Positions 7,374 to 15,318 are shown, numbered from the stretch's first letter. The stretch: 17,071 nt of DNA from Rhodospirillaceae bacterium (GCA_002401565.1 NVTL01000031.1:1-17071), one strand, 5' to 3'. Program-made: numbers and translations. Notes: generated from the sequence alone by a model not told the origin.

Positions 7374-9167
7374 ATGAAAAAACAAATTATTAAACTGAAA
7401 GATGTTCTGGGTCGCGCGGTTTCAAAGGACGAGGCCGAAGACGTCGTTGATTACCTTTTGGCGTGTTTGACCCATGTCACCAATGCTCGGCCCTTGTTTG
7501 GTATTGTGAATACGCAGACCGGTGAATTGGATTGGATGGCGGGCGGCGCAGACTTTAAAAGTCTTTTCCAAGCCCACCAAAACAACCCAGCCGCGACGGA
7601 TGTGACCCGTTTGGCTCAGCTGTTTGAGTGTTTGGAATTGTCGGCGTCCGATTTAACAGGGATGCAAAACCACATGGATACTCTCATCCCCCGCGGTGTC
7701 GCACACATTCAACAGCACATGACCGGGCGGCAAGGCCACAGTTTTCGCATCGTTTTGCGCCGCCGCAGCGTGCCCAATGATCATCAGGTGCAATTTTCCT
7801 TTTTGGACATTACCCCTTTTGAAGTCACCCTCAAACGGACCCAAGAAATGGCCAAGGGACTGTGGGCAGAAATGGGCAAAAGCATCAAAGGCAGTGGGGG
7901 GGCTAAAAACGTATTAATTAACATCATCAATAAATTCGATACGTTATTCAGATTGACGGGTGATGAGGAAATCCGGGCCATGACCGAAGATATGAGCCAT
8001 TGTGTGACCTTGTTGAATGAGCGCATGGTGGGCTTGTTGTTGGACATTGAAAAACGCTATGGCAGTCAGCATTGGCAACCCGAAGACTTAGACCCAGCCT
8101 TAGCCCCCAGCATTTCCGTGCACCGTACATCGCTTCAAGATTGGAACGAACAACGCAGTCGCGTAATGACCCTTAAAGACGGCGAACCTGCGGTGTCTGG
8201 TGTGGATGTTGATGGTTTAAAACAGGCTTATGCTTTTGTTCAGCACGCACAAAGCCTGTTTGTCATTTCGCCCACGCCGGGAACCATTTATGTTTTAAAT
8301 GGACCCATGGGGGGGCAGAAATTTGCCACGGTCGAAGACTTTGTCGCGGCCATTCATGTCGAAGAAAATTCAATTTCGACCGCCACTGACTTTTTTAAGA
8401 GCTTGGATCAAAAAACCGCGCTCAGCTTGTTTGCCATTGCCGACCAAAACGTAGAAGTCTGGGGGCGTCCGGGTCTTTATAAGGGCTGGCAGGCCATGAT
8501 GGCCTCCAGTTTTGAACGTACCGTGGATGTGCGGGGGGTGTTCCATGGCCTGAAAAACCTGTTGTTGCATTTGCAAGTTCTGTATGTGGTAAAAACCCGC
8601 GCCGATGTTGATGAGGTGAAATCGGCCTTATCTGAATCAGCCGATAAAATCCGCAAACGTTTGGCTGATCTGGAAACCATCGCTCTGACCGGACATCGTG
8701 AACATGACACTGTCAAAGAATCCGTTGGACAGTGGTTGAACACGGTTCGTCGTTTAGGCGAAGGCGTGGATGCTGACATTCCTGTGAACAGTCCTGACGT
8801 AGATCAGATCCTGTTTTTAACGTCCCCCGGTGAAATGGAAGACACCTTGGAAGAATTGGTGCGCAATGCGCTGCAACACGGGGCATCCCAAGTGAATGTC
8901 AAAGCGAGCCAACAAGACGGTTACCTGAAAATATCGGTTCTGGATAATGGCCGGGGCATGACGGAAGAAAAACTTAAACAGGTCCTTAAAGTTTTGAAAT
9001 CAAAAAGATATGATGAAACATTATCCACCCGCAAGGGCGGCACAGGCAACGGTCTTTTGGCGGCGTCTAACGTGATTTTAAATTTTGTGGATGGGGCCTT
9101 TGAAATCAAACATGGCGCGCATGGCCACGGCACCGAAGTGCTGATTTCCATAAAGCTTCCGGCGTGA
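7374..9167 (+). CDS. Soluble histidine-kinase-like protein with unassigned N-terminal half
   Basis: 597 residues with no transmembrane segment. The C-terminal third is a GHKL ATPase: N-box ELVRNALQHG (Asn498), G1 box DNGRGM (Asp524) and G2 box GGTGNGL (555-561). About 107 residues before the N-box lies FHGLKNLL with His391, which resembles the phosphorylated H-box H-x-L-K-N of sensor kinases. So it is probably an active atypical kinase. Residues 35-155 look PAS-like (FGIVNTQTGELDWMAGG ... QFSFLDITPF) and are followed by a helical stretch. Residues about 275-385 may be a second PAS-like segment. I cannot name the N-terminal family. There is no receiver domain and no adjacent response regulator. 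The ATG at 7374 lacks a clear Shine-Dalgarno. aspS lies 81 bases downstream and seems to have its own promoter. Confidence 0.8.
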   Translation: MKKQIIKLKDVLGRAVSKDEAEDVVDYLLACLTHVTNARPLFGIVNTQTGELDWMAGGADFKSLFQAHQNNPAATDVTRLAQLFECLELSASDLTGMQNHMDTLIPRGVAHIQQHMTGRQGHSFRIVLRRRSVPNDHQVQFSFLDITPFEVTLKRTQEMAKGLWAEMGKSIKGSGGAKNVLINIINKFDTLFRLTGDEEIRAMTEDMSHCVTLLNERMVGLLLDIEKRYGSQHWQPEDLDPALAPSISVHRTSLQDWNEQRSRVMTLKDGEPAVSGVDVDGLKQAYAFVQHAQSLFVISPTPGTIYVLNGPMGGQKFATVEDFVAAIHVEENSISTATDFFKSLDQKTALSLFAIADQNVEVWGRPGLYKGWQAMMASSFERTVDVRGVFHGLKNLLLHLQVLYVVKTRADVDEVKSALSESADKIRKRLADLETIALTGHREHDTVKESVGQWLNTVRRLGEGVDADIPVNSPDVDQILFLTSPGEMEDTLEELVRNALQHGASQVNVKASQQDGYLKISVLDNGRGMTEEKLKQVLKVLKSKRYDETLSTRKGGTGNGLLAASNVILNFVDGAFEIKHGAHGHGTEVLISIKLPA

Positions 9168-9183
9168 AATGTATTTAAGGCTT

Positions 9184-9228
9184 GGATAGTCCGCTATCCC
9201 TTGATAAACACTCCCCTAACTGTATTTT
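9184..9228 (+). promoter_or_regulatory. Hairpin and possible promoter before aspS
   Basis: A perfect 6-bp stem GGATAG/CTATCC (9184-9189, 9194-9199) with loop TCCG lies 16 bases after the kinase-like gene. No T-run follows, so it is at best a weak terminator. Just downstream, TTGATA (9201-9206) and TATTTT (9223-9228) with a 16-base spacer form a plausible sigma70-type promoter. The aspS Shine-Dalgarno AAGGA (9238-9242) is 6 bases from its ATG. Confidence 0.3.
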
Positions 9229-9248
9229 ATTTAATGTAAGGATAACCG

Positions 9249-11036
9249 ATGCACCCGTACCGTACACACACTTGTGGAGAACTTCGCGCCGAACATGCGG
9301 GCAGCGAAGTCCGTCTTTCTGGCTGGGTCCACCGTAAACGCGATCATGGCGGTTTATTGTTTGTTGATGTTCGTGATCATTATGGCCTAACCCAAGTGGT
9401 GATCGATGAGTCCAGCGACCTGTTCAAAGCCATCGAAGACACCCGCCCCGAAAGCGTCATCACCGTCACCGGTAACGTTGTTAAACGCAGCGCGGAAACG
9501 ACAAACCCAGATTTGCCCACGGGTGAAGTCGAATTGGTGGTGGAAAGTTTCCATTTGGAAAGTGCCGCCGACGTTCTGCCTATGCAGGTTGCGGGCAACG
9601 AAGATTATTCCGATGAAATGCGTTTGACGCACCGTTATTTGGATTTGCGCCGCGAAAGTGTGCACGCCAACATCGTGTTGCGCAGCAACGTCATTGCGTC
9701 GATCCGCACACGTATGGTGGCGCAGGGTTTCTTGGAAATGCAAACACCGATTTTGACCGCGTCATCGCCCGAAGGGGCTCGTGATTATTTGGTGCCTTCG
9801 CGCCAGCATCCCGGTAAGTTTTATGCTTTGCCTCAGGCTCCGCAACAATTCAAGCAATTGTTGATGGTTTCTGGCTTTGATAAATATTTCCAAATCGCAC
9901 CCTGTTTTCGTGACGAAGACGCCCGTGCGGACCGTTCACCCGGTGAATTTTATCAGTTAGATTATGAAATGGCGTTTTGCACACAAGACGAAGTGTTCGA
10001 AGCCATTGAACCTGTATTGCACGGTATTTTCGAAGAATTTGGCGGCGGAAAAGACGTTACCCCGTTCCCCTTCCCCCGCATTGCATATAAAGAGTCCATG
10101 TTGAAATATGGTTCTGACAAGCCCGATCTGCGCAACCCGTTGATCATCACCGATGTCACCGAACACTTCGCGGGCGGCGGCTTTGGTTTGTTTGCGTCCA
10201 ACATTGAAAAAGGGTCCGTTGTTCGCGCGATTCCGGCCACGGGTGCCGCAGGACGTTCCCGCAGCTTCTTTGATAAACTGAACAGCTGGGCGCGGGACGA
10301 AGGCATGGGTGGCCTTGGTTACATCATCTATAACGCTGATGGCACCACCAAAGGCCCAATTGCCAAAAATCTAGACGCTGACCGCGTGGCGGCCATTAAG
10401 GCCCAGGCCGGAGCCTCGGACGGTGACGCCGTATTCTTTGTTTGCCAAAAAGAAAGCATCGCCGCTAAATACGCAGGATTTTCCCGCGATAAAATCTGTG
10501 ACGAATTGGATATCCGCGAAGACGGTCGCTTTAAGTTCTGTTGGATTGTTGATTATCCCATGTACGAAATGGATGAAGAAACCGGCAAACTTGAATTTTC
10601 GCACAACCCGTTTTCCATGCCCCAAGGCGGCCTAGAGGCGTTGTTGTCCGGCGATCCTTTAGAAGTGTTGGCCTACCAGTATGACATCGTTTGTAATGGT
10701 ATCGAGCTGTCGTCTGGGGCGATCCGGAACCACTTGCCGGAAATCATGTACAAAGCGTTCGAAATCGCTGGGTATTCCAATGATGTCGTGGAAAAAGAAT
10801 TTGGCGGCATGTTGTCGGCGTTTAAATTCGGCGCACCGCCGCACGGTGGATCGGCTCCGGGCATTGACCGTATGGTCATGATGTTGGCGGACGAACCCAA
10901 CATTCGCGAAGTCATTGCGTTCCCCATGAACCAACAGGCTCAGGACTTGCTGATGAATGCTCCGGCTCCGGCTAATCCCGATCAGTTGAAAGAATTGCAG
11001 TTGAAACTGGCACCGCCGCCCAAAATTGAGACGTAA
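9249..11036 (+). CDS. aspS: Aspartyl-tRNA synthetase, predicted non-discriminating
   Basis: A 595-residue class IIb synthetase of the bacterial type, charging tRNA-Asp with aspartate. It has an N-terminal OB-fold anticodon domain ([20 protein letters not shown]), the catalytic core with motif 2 [19 protein letters not shown] (Arg221, equivalent to E. coli R217), a GAD insertion (about residues 290-420), and motif 3 GSAPGIDRM (Arg541, equivalent to E. coli R537). Length is normal. Residue 33 is His, at the position of E. coli Leu30. His here marks non-discriminating AspRS enzymes that also aspartylate tRNA-Asn, which then needs GatCAB. The start is well supported by AAGGA 6 bases upstream. A strong terminator follows, so the transcript ends here. 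Confidence 0.97.
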   Translation: MHPYRTHTCGELRAEHAGSEVRLSGWVHRKRDHGGLLFVDVRDHYGLTQVVIDESSDLFKAIEDTRPESVITVTGNVVKRSAETTNPDLPTGEVELVVESFHLESAADVLPMQVAGNEDYSDEMRLTHRYLDLRRESVHANIVLRSNVIASIRTRMVAQGFLEMQTPILTASSPEGARDYLVPSRQHPGKFYALPQAPQQFKQLLMVSGFDKYFQIAPCFRDEDARADRSPGEFYQLDYEMAFCTQDEVFEAIEPVLHGIFEEFGGGKDVTPFPFPRIAYKESMLKYGSDKPDLRNPLIITDVTEHFAGGGFGLFASNIEKGSVVRAIPATGAAGRSRSFFDKLNSWARDEGMGGLGYIIYNADGTTKGPIAKNLDADRVAAIKAQAGASDGDAVFFVCQKESIAAKYAGFSRDKICDELDIREDGRFKFCWIVDYPMYEMDEETGKLEFSHNPFSMPQGGLEALLSGDPLEVLAYQYDIVCNGIELSSGAIRNHLPEIMYKAFEIAGYSNDVVEKEFGGMLSAFKFGAPPHGGSAPGIDRMVMMLADEPNIREVIAFPMNQQAQDLLMNAPAPANPDQLKELQLKLAPPPKIET

Positions 11037-11074
11037 AGTGCTTATAATATAAGTAAAAAAATAAAAAGTCATAC

Positions 11075-11114
11075 AAAAAGCCCCGTAACATGTTCATGTT
11101 ATGGGGCTTTTTTT
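11075..11114 (+). terminator. Rho-independent terminator of aspS
   Basis: The stem AGCCCCGTAACAT / ATGTTATGGGGCT (left arm from 11079, right arm to 11108) has one G-U pair and loop GTTC, and a run of seven T follows (11108-11114). A run of A on the left side lengthens the stem and would also let it work in the reverse direction. Confidence 0.95.
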
Positions 11115-11193
11115 GTTTGGAATCTTGGCTTGTCTTTATAGTATAAAATAACTAGTTTTAAAATGTGGTGATTACAAAATACAAGGAAAAACA

Positions 11194-11730
11194 ATGGCTC
11201 GAGATTTAACATTAACAGGCGTCGAACGTACGTTTGATTCTTCGGATATTATTGTGAGTAAAACCGACCTTAAGGGGCGGATGACGTATGTTAATGACAC
11301 GTTTTTGAAAATGGCGGGCTATACCATTGATGAATGCATCGGTGAGCCCCACAGTAAAATCCGTCACCCCGATATGCCCAGATGTGTCTTTAAATTGTTG
11401 TGGGATACCATTGCTAAAGGGTATGAAATTTTTGCTTATGTGATCAATCGGTCCAACAACGGCGATCATTATTGGGTCTTGGCCCACGTCACGGCGACCA
11501 TGGCCGAAGACGGTACAACGATCACTGGTTATCATTCCAGCCGACGTTCGCCCAGCACGGCCGCCATCAGCGCCATCAAGCCTATTTATGCAAAATTAAA
11601 AGCAGAAGAAGACCGCCACTCAAATGCCAAGGAAGGCATGGCCGCGTCAACGGCAATGTTGGTCGGTATCTTGACAGACGCGGGCATCAGTTATGACGAA
11701 TTTGTCTTTTCGGTCATTAACGCGAGCTAA
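11194..11730 (+). CDS. Aer-type PAS domain protein (predicted FAD redox sensor)
   Basis: A 178-residue soluble protein. Residues 1-125 align by eye with the PAS domain of the E. coli aerotaxis receptor Aer, even in numbering: NDTF, GY, RHPDMP, NGDHYWV and GYHSSR are shared. Aer positions linked to FAD binding are kept (R57, H58, D60, W70, N85, Y93); W79 is replaced by Ile. The last 50 residues (AEEDRHSNAKEGMAASTAMLVGIL...) form amphipathic helices, with no membrane segment, HAMP or signalling domain. The protein therefore probably senses redox or oxygen and passes the signal to another protein, most likely the chemoreceptor encoded 46 bases downstream. The ATG has AAGGA (11183-11187) 6 bases upstream. 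A weak promoter (TTGTTT 11113, TATAGT 11137) is possible. Confidence 0.88.
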   Translation: MARDLTLTGVERTFDSSDIIVSKTDLKGRMTYVNDTFLKMAGYTIDECIGEPHSKIRHPDMPRCVFKLLWDTIAKGYEIFAYVINRSNNGDHYWVLAHVTATMAEDGTTITGYHSSRRSPSTAAISAIKPIYAKLKAEEDRHSNAKEGMAASTAMLVGILTDAGISYDEFVFSVINAS

Positions 11731-11776
11731 TACTTAAAGCACAACAGCTTAAATCAATAAACGGCAGGGTATAAAA

Positions 11777-13597
11777 ATGTTTAATCTTAAAACTATTCGC
11801 GGCAAAGGCTTACTGGCTTCGGCATTCACATTGCTGATTTTTCTTTCTGTTGCGGCGAATGGCATGTGGGGGATGTTTCAATTATCCAACAACATGAAGA
11901 GCCTGTCCAAGGAAGTCGTTGTTAGAAGCGAATACATTGCGCCCTTGTTGCAGGTCTCAAATGACATCAAAAACGATGTTGTGCAAATCCAACAATGGCT
12001 GACCGATATTTCCGCCACTCGGGCTCTGGATGGCTTGAATGATGGCATGGACGTGGCTGCCCAATTTGCCCAAAAGTTTGAAAAAGATACAACATTGGCC
12101 TTGGCCTTGGCGGGTCACCTTGAACTCACCAAAGTTACGGCGGTTTTGAACGAAATGAGATCAGCCTTTCCGGCTTATTATGCCACCGGCCAAAAAATGG
12201 CGAAGGCCTATATTGATGAAGGCCCCACGGGTGGCAATACGATGATGGGAAAATTTGATGGAACGGCCGAACGTATTGGTAATTCTGTTGATCAATTGAT
12301 GAAGGTTGTTGTGGCCTTGGACCTTGAAGAAACACAGGCCATTCACAATGAAGTCGTGATGGGTACCGAAGATGCTTATTCCAAAATTATTATGCTCGGC
12401 GTGTTCACGCTTGTAGGTTTTGCCCTTATTTTGTGGATTGCCAAAAGATCAGACCAAATGATGAGCGTCATCGCGGTTGTTTCAAAAGCCTTGGTTCGCG
12501 CGAAAAAAGGCGACTTGGATAGCCGCATTACCCGTGTCACAGGTTCCGATGAAATCGAAGAAATTCAACACAGTCTGAACCATTTGTTGGATGTTGCAGA
12601 ATGTTATGTCCGCGAAGTGCGCGCATCAATGGCCTTTGTCAGTCAGGGTAAATATTTTCGCACCATTCAAGAAGGCGGCTTGGGCGGAGCCTTTTTGGCC
12701 AGTGCGCGGCGCATTAATGGGGCTGTGGCCTTCACCAAAAAGCAAAAGGATGATTTTGCTGTTGTCGCAAAAGCCTTTGAAGACAACATGAATACCGTTG
12801 TGCAAACCGTGACCACGGCGGCGACAGAATTGCAAAGCACCGCCAAAAGTATGGAAACCACGGCCTCGTTGACCAGTGAAAAATCTCAGGCGGTTTCAAA
12901 CGCTGCAGAAATGGCATCGAACAATGTGCAAACCGTGGCGTCTGCTGCCGAAGAATTATCCAGTTCGATTTCAGAAATCAGCGGTCAAGTGAGCCAATCT
13001 GCAAGTATTGCCAGTCAGGCTGTTGAGGATGCTGAAAAGAGTGGTGAAAACGTACGGGGGCTTGCCGAGTCAGCTTCGAAAATTAGTGAAGTTGTAAGCT
13101 TGATTTCTGATATTGCCGACCAAACCAACCTGTTGGCGTTGAACGCCACCATCGAAGCGGCGCGGGCCGGGGACGCGGGTAAAGGCTTTGCCGTGGTGGC
13201 GTCAGAGGTGAAAAACCTGGCCAATCAAACAGCCAAAGCCACCGAAGACATCAGCCTGCAAGTGGGCGATGTTCAAAGTGCGACGGATGAAGCCGTAAAG
13301 GCCATCCAAAGCATCGGTGTGACCATTGGTAAAATCAGTGAAGCTTCGACCACCATTGCCTCGGCGGTTGAAGAACAAGGCGCGGCTACGCAAGAAATCG
13401 CGCGCAACGTTGAACAAGCCGCAACCGGCACCAACGAAGTGACCGCACACATTTCAGAAGTGACCCAAGGGGCCACGGAAACCGGTCGTGCGGCATCCGA
13501 AGTTCTGAGCGCTGCTGATGAACTTGCCAAACAAGGTGATGCAATGACCCGCGAACTCTCAACGTTCTTGGTCGCTATGCAAAAGGTCATCAAATAG
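11777..13597 (+). CDS. Methyl-accepting chemotaxis protein
   Basis: 606 residues. TM1 is at about 11-34 and TM2 at 204-222; between them lies a helical periplasmic domain of about 170 residues without Cys. A HAMP domain follows (about 224-280, VRAKKGDLDSRITRVTGSDEI), then a second HAMP-like segment (VSQGKYFRTIQEGGLGGAF) as in tandem-HAMP receptors. The cytoplasmic coiled-coil signalling domain follows, with the conserved CheA/CheW-binding hairpin tip QTNLLALNATIEAARAGD from Gln449. No C-terminal CheR-tethering pentapeptide (NWETF type) is present. It probably controls CheA through CheW at the pole. The Aer-type PAS gene immediately upstream suggests the receptor acts as the transducer of that sensor. 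The Shine-Dalgarno CAGGGT ends 6 bases before ATG 11777. There is no terminator after the gene. Confidence 0.95.
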   Translation: MFNLKTIRGKGLLASAFTLLIFLSVAANGMWGMFQLSNNMKSLSKEVVVRSEYIAPLLQVSNDIKNDVVQIQQWLTDISATRALDGLNDGMDVAAQFAQKFEKDTTLALALAGHLELTKVTAVLNEMRSAFPAYYATGQKMAKAYIDEGPTGGNTMMGKFDGTAERIGNSVDQLMKVVVALDLEETQAIHNEVVMGTEDAYSKIIMLGVFTLVGFALILWIAKRSDQMMSVIAVVSKALVRAKKGDLDSRITRVTGSDEIEEIQHSLNHLLDVAECYVREVRASMAFVSQGKYFRTIQEGGLGGAFLASARRINGAVAFTKKQKDDFAVVAKAFEDNMNTVVQTVTTAATELQSTAKSMETTASLTSEKSQAVSNAAEMASNNVQTVASAAEELSSSISEISGQVSQSASIASQAVEDAEKSGENVRGLAESASKISEVVSLISDIADQTNLLALNATIEAARAGDAGKGFAVVASEVKNLANQTAKATEDISLQVGDVQSATDEAVKAIQSIGVTIGKISEASTTIASAVEEQGAATQEIARNVEQAATGTNEVTAHISEVTQGATETGRAASEVLSAADELAKQGDAMTRELSTFLVAMQKVIK

Positions 13598-13609
13598 GTT
13601 TTGGCGTAA

Positions 13610-13641
13610 TTTACGAATTTTCAAGTTTACGAATTTTCAAG
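13610..13641. repeat. Perfect 16-bp tandem duplication over a stop codon
   Basis: TTTACGAATTTTCAAG occurs twice without a gap (13610-13625 and 13626-13641). The second copy contains the last codons and stop of the minus-strand hypothetical gene; the first copy repeats them beyond the stop, between it and the convergent chemoreceptor gene. It looks like a replication-slippage duplication and does not change the protein. Confidence 0.95.
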
Positions 13642-14127
13642 GCTGTTGATACGGCGCAACACCGACAGAATATGCAAAGCCCGTTTGTGTTTTGCTCCTT
13701 TGGGGGCATAACGATTTTCAAAGGCGAGGCGTTGTTCCCATTCTTTGACAAAATCACGCGGTTGGTCGGGCAGGGGGGCTTCCCCGGTCAAGGCCCCTAT
13801 GGTGTGGGGAAAGTCCGGGTGTAAATCAACTTGAAAAGCCAAGTCTTCGTGTTCTTCCCAACTGAGAATAGCTACGGCGTATAGCTCTAAGCTCAGCTCT
13901 TGTAACGCGCGCGGTGATATGGACCGGGCATTCACGTCTAAAATCATTGCTTTCAGCGGGCTTTCAGAATGATTTGTACGTCCGCCCGGAATGATCTTCA
14001 GCGGGCTGTTGCGGCGAAATACGACAACTTCGCGCCCGGTCGTGCGTCTTGTTTTGGGACTTGATGAATGCATCGAAATGGACATGGGCAAAGTCATTTG
14101 TGTAAGCGATGAGTTTTGAGTTTTCAT
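13627..14127 (-). CDS. Hypothetical protein with conserved-looking C-terminal two thirds
   Basis: 166 residues and no family I can name. The first 55 residues are Ser/Thr/Arg-rich and probably disordered. From about residue 58 the protein looks folded and mostly helical: AMILDVNARSISPRALQELS, ELYAVAILSWEEHEDLAFQ, HPDFPHTIGALTGE, then RDFVKEWEQRLAFENRYAPKG and a helical end. There is no signal peptide or membrane segment. I have the impression of similar uncharacterised alphaproteobacterial proteins near motility genes, but this is unverified. The ATG at 14127 is chosen over the nearby internal ATGs because AAGGA (14140-14136) sits 8 bases upstream. That site lies inside a glycine-riboswitch-like sequence. 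The upstream minus-strand GGDEF gene is separated from it by a terminator hairpin, and the chemoreceptor gene converges on its 3' end. Confidence 0.75.
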   Translation of the reverse strand: MKTQNSSLTQMTLPMSISMHSSSPKTRRTTGREVVVFRRNSPLKIIPGGRTNHSESPLKAMILDVNARSISPRALQELSLELYAVAILSWEEHEDLAFQVDLHPDFPHTIGALTGEAPLPDQPRDFVKEWEQRLAFENRYAPKGAKHKRALHILSVLRRINSLENS

Positions 14128-14216
14128 GACAAATTCCTTTTGCCTGAGAGGTTCAAAAAAAGTCCGCCCGGACCCCGAAGGGACACGGGCGGGAGTTTGG
14201 GCTTGAGTCTCATCGT
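14128..14216 (-). promoter_or_regulatory. Glycine-riboswitch-like leader, 3' half conserved, 5' half degenerate
   Basis: On the minus strand, 14155-14135 contains CTCTCAGGCAAAAGGA preceded by TGAAC, which matches the 3' half of glycine (gcvT) aptamers at nearly every base. UGAGA (14212-14208) can pair with UCUCA (14149-14145), which would stand for the helix GAGAG/CUCUC of the aptamer. The stretch between is a GC-rich hairpin with a T-run instead of the expected conserved GCCGAAGG(A/G)GCAA, which I cannot find. The AAAAGGA of the motif is also the Shine-Dalgarno of the hypothetical gene. It may be a variant, a relic, or a hybrid of terminator and aptamer half. Confidence 0.5.
14155..14193 (-). 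terminator. Intrinsic terminator after the GGDEF gene
   Basis: Minus-strand stem CCGCCCG (14192-14186) with CGGGCGG (14170-14164), a small internal loop, then CCC-TTCG-GGG with a UUCG-type tetraloop, followed after GAC by seven T (14161-14155). It lies 25 bases after the GGDEF stop and 28 bases before the hypothetical gene start, so it could end one transcript or control the next. Confidence 0.85.
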
Positions 14217-14217
14217 T

Positions 14218-15033
14218 TCACTTTACCGTGTCCATTCGCATCCGTTTTGATTGGTACATAGCGTCGTCAGCCCCCGCCAACAAGGTGTGGGCATCGGCGT
14301 TCGCGCCATAACATTGAAAGCCCAGGCTTGCGCGCATGGCGATGTGTTTGTCGTTCCAGCTGAGATAGTGGGTGTTGAGGATATGTTTGATCCGCTCGGC
14401 TCGTTTTAGACCGTCTTTCCAGTCCGTGCGGGTGAGCAAGATTGCAAACTCATCTCCGCCAAGTCGGGCCACCATGTCTTGGGGGCGGATGTGGTCGTTC
14501 AGCACGCGCGCCACTTCGGTCAGCATTTTATCACCCGCAGCATGGCCGTACGTATCGTTGATGGGCTTGAATCCATCCAGATCGATATAGATTAAAACGC
14601 CGGTTTCGCCGTAACGGGTGGCGGCGGATAAAACGCGTTGAAACTCTTGTTCAAATCCGCGGCGATTGTAAACACCCGTCAGTTGATCTGTGCTGGCCAG
14701 GCGGGCCATTTCTTCGATGCGCAGGGTTTGTTTTAAAATGGTCCGTTCCAAATCCATTGCCGCATCCAAAGCAATACGGGTGGCTTCGACACAGGTTTGC
14801 AGGGTGGTGGTGTCTAGGCCATCTTTGGTGTTGCCTAGGTTATCTTGCAAAAAGGACAAGGTGGTCAGCAGGCGGGCTTGTTGGTTGGCGCTGATCTCAT
14901 CGGCGGGCTTGCCCTGAAGGGGAGCCATAGAGGGAGTGGGAGCCGGGACCTCTGTGGCCTCAGGGACTTCAACACTATTTTTCTTTTTCAAATCCCAAGC
15001 GTTCATCGGAAAACTCAATACATTGCTCATCAT
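14218..15033 (-). CDS. GGDEF diguanylate cyclase
   Basis: 271 residues. The N-terminal 110 residues are a Pro/Ala-rich linker and a helical segment (ISANQQARLLTTLSFLQDN ... LERTILKQTLRIEEMARLA) that probably dimerises. The GGDEF domain follows, starting at STDQLTGVYNRRGF. It has DLDGFKPINDTYGHAAGD, an intact active-site GGDEF (14460-14446) in ARLGGDEFAIL, and RPQD five residues before it, the RxxD inhibitory site for c-di-GMP. So it is expected to make c-di-GMP from two GTP under product inhibition. It has no signal peptide, membrane segment or EAL domain. Two ATGs overlap at the start (15033 and 15030); GGAAGGA (15045-15039) serves either, with spacing of 5 or 8 bases. It is divergent from the Panacea gene across 285 bases. 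Confidence 0.94.
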   Translation of the reverse strand: MMSNVLSFPMNAWDLKKKNSVEVPEATEVPAPTPSMAPLQGKPADEISANQQARLLTTLSFLQDNLGNTKDGLDTTTLQTCVEATRIALDAAMDLERTILKQTLRIEEMARLASTDQLTGVYNRRGFEQEFQRVLSAATRYGETGVLIYIDLDGFKPINDTYGHAAGDKMLTEVARVLNDHIRPQDMVARLGGDEFAILLTRTDWKDGLKRAERIKHILNTHYLSWNDKHIAMRASLGFQCYGANADAHTLLAGADDAMYQSKRMRMDTVK

Positions 15034-15318
15034 TTAAATCCTTCCAACGGTTCTGGTTGGTTTGGCCTGATCGAACCTCACGCTTCTCGTGGAGTTGCCT
15101 ATACATAAAGGCAATGTGCGTGCCAGTTTATAAATTCTTTGTTATCAATACGTTACGGATAAAGGTTGGGGGGAAGATTTTGCCTAGTCGGTAAAAATTG
15201 CCGGGTGTTTTGTTGGCGCGAAAGGTCAGGAAAATATTGCGATTTGTCTTAACCCTTTGCTGGGGAAGTCGTGTTAAAATAAGTGGTTCACAAGATCAAA
15301 GAATAGGCTTTTTTAACG
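15034..15318. promoter_or_regulatory. Divergent intergenic region with two inverted repeats
   Basis: This should hold the promoters of the minus-strand GGDEF gene and the plus-strand Panacea gene. It contains TTGCCT (15095-15100) / AGGCAA (15109-15114) with an 8-base loop, and beside it CACG/CGTG within 15077-15094. Both lie within about 80 bases of the GGDEF start and could be operators or leader hairpins. A further small repeat CGGTAA/TTGCCG is at 15189-15203. No firm promoter was identified. Confidence 0.35.

Noticed and set aside
11041..11053. Palindrome CTTATAATATAAG after aspS
   Set aside because: Short and AT-rich in an AT-rich spacer; no associated gene or motif makes it a convincing operator.
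10659..11072. Long minus-strand frame over the aspS 3' end
   Set aside because: It lies antisense to highly conserved aspS coding sequence, its product has no recognisable domain, and it begins within the terminator spacer with no ribosome site.
14135..14194. Plus-strand TPP-type riboswitch (GCCTGAGAGG resembles the CTGAGA core)
   Set aside because: The other TPP elements are missing and no plus-strand gene follows. The minus-strand glycine-type reading is much closer and leads straight into a start codon.
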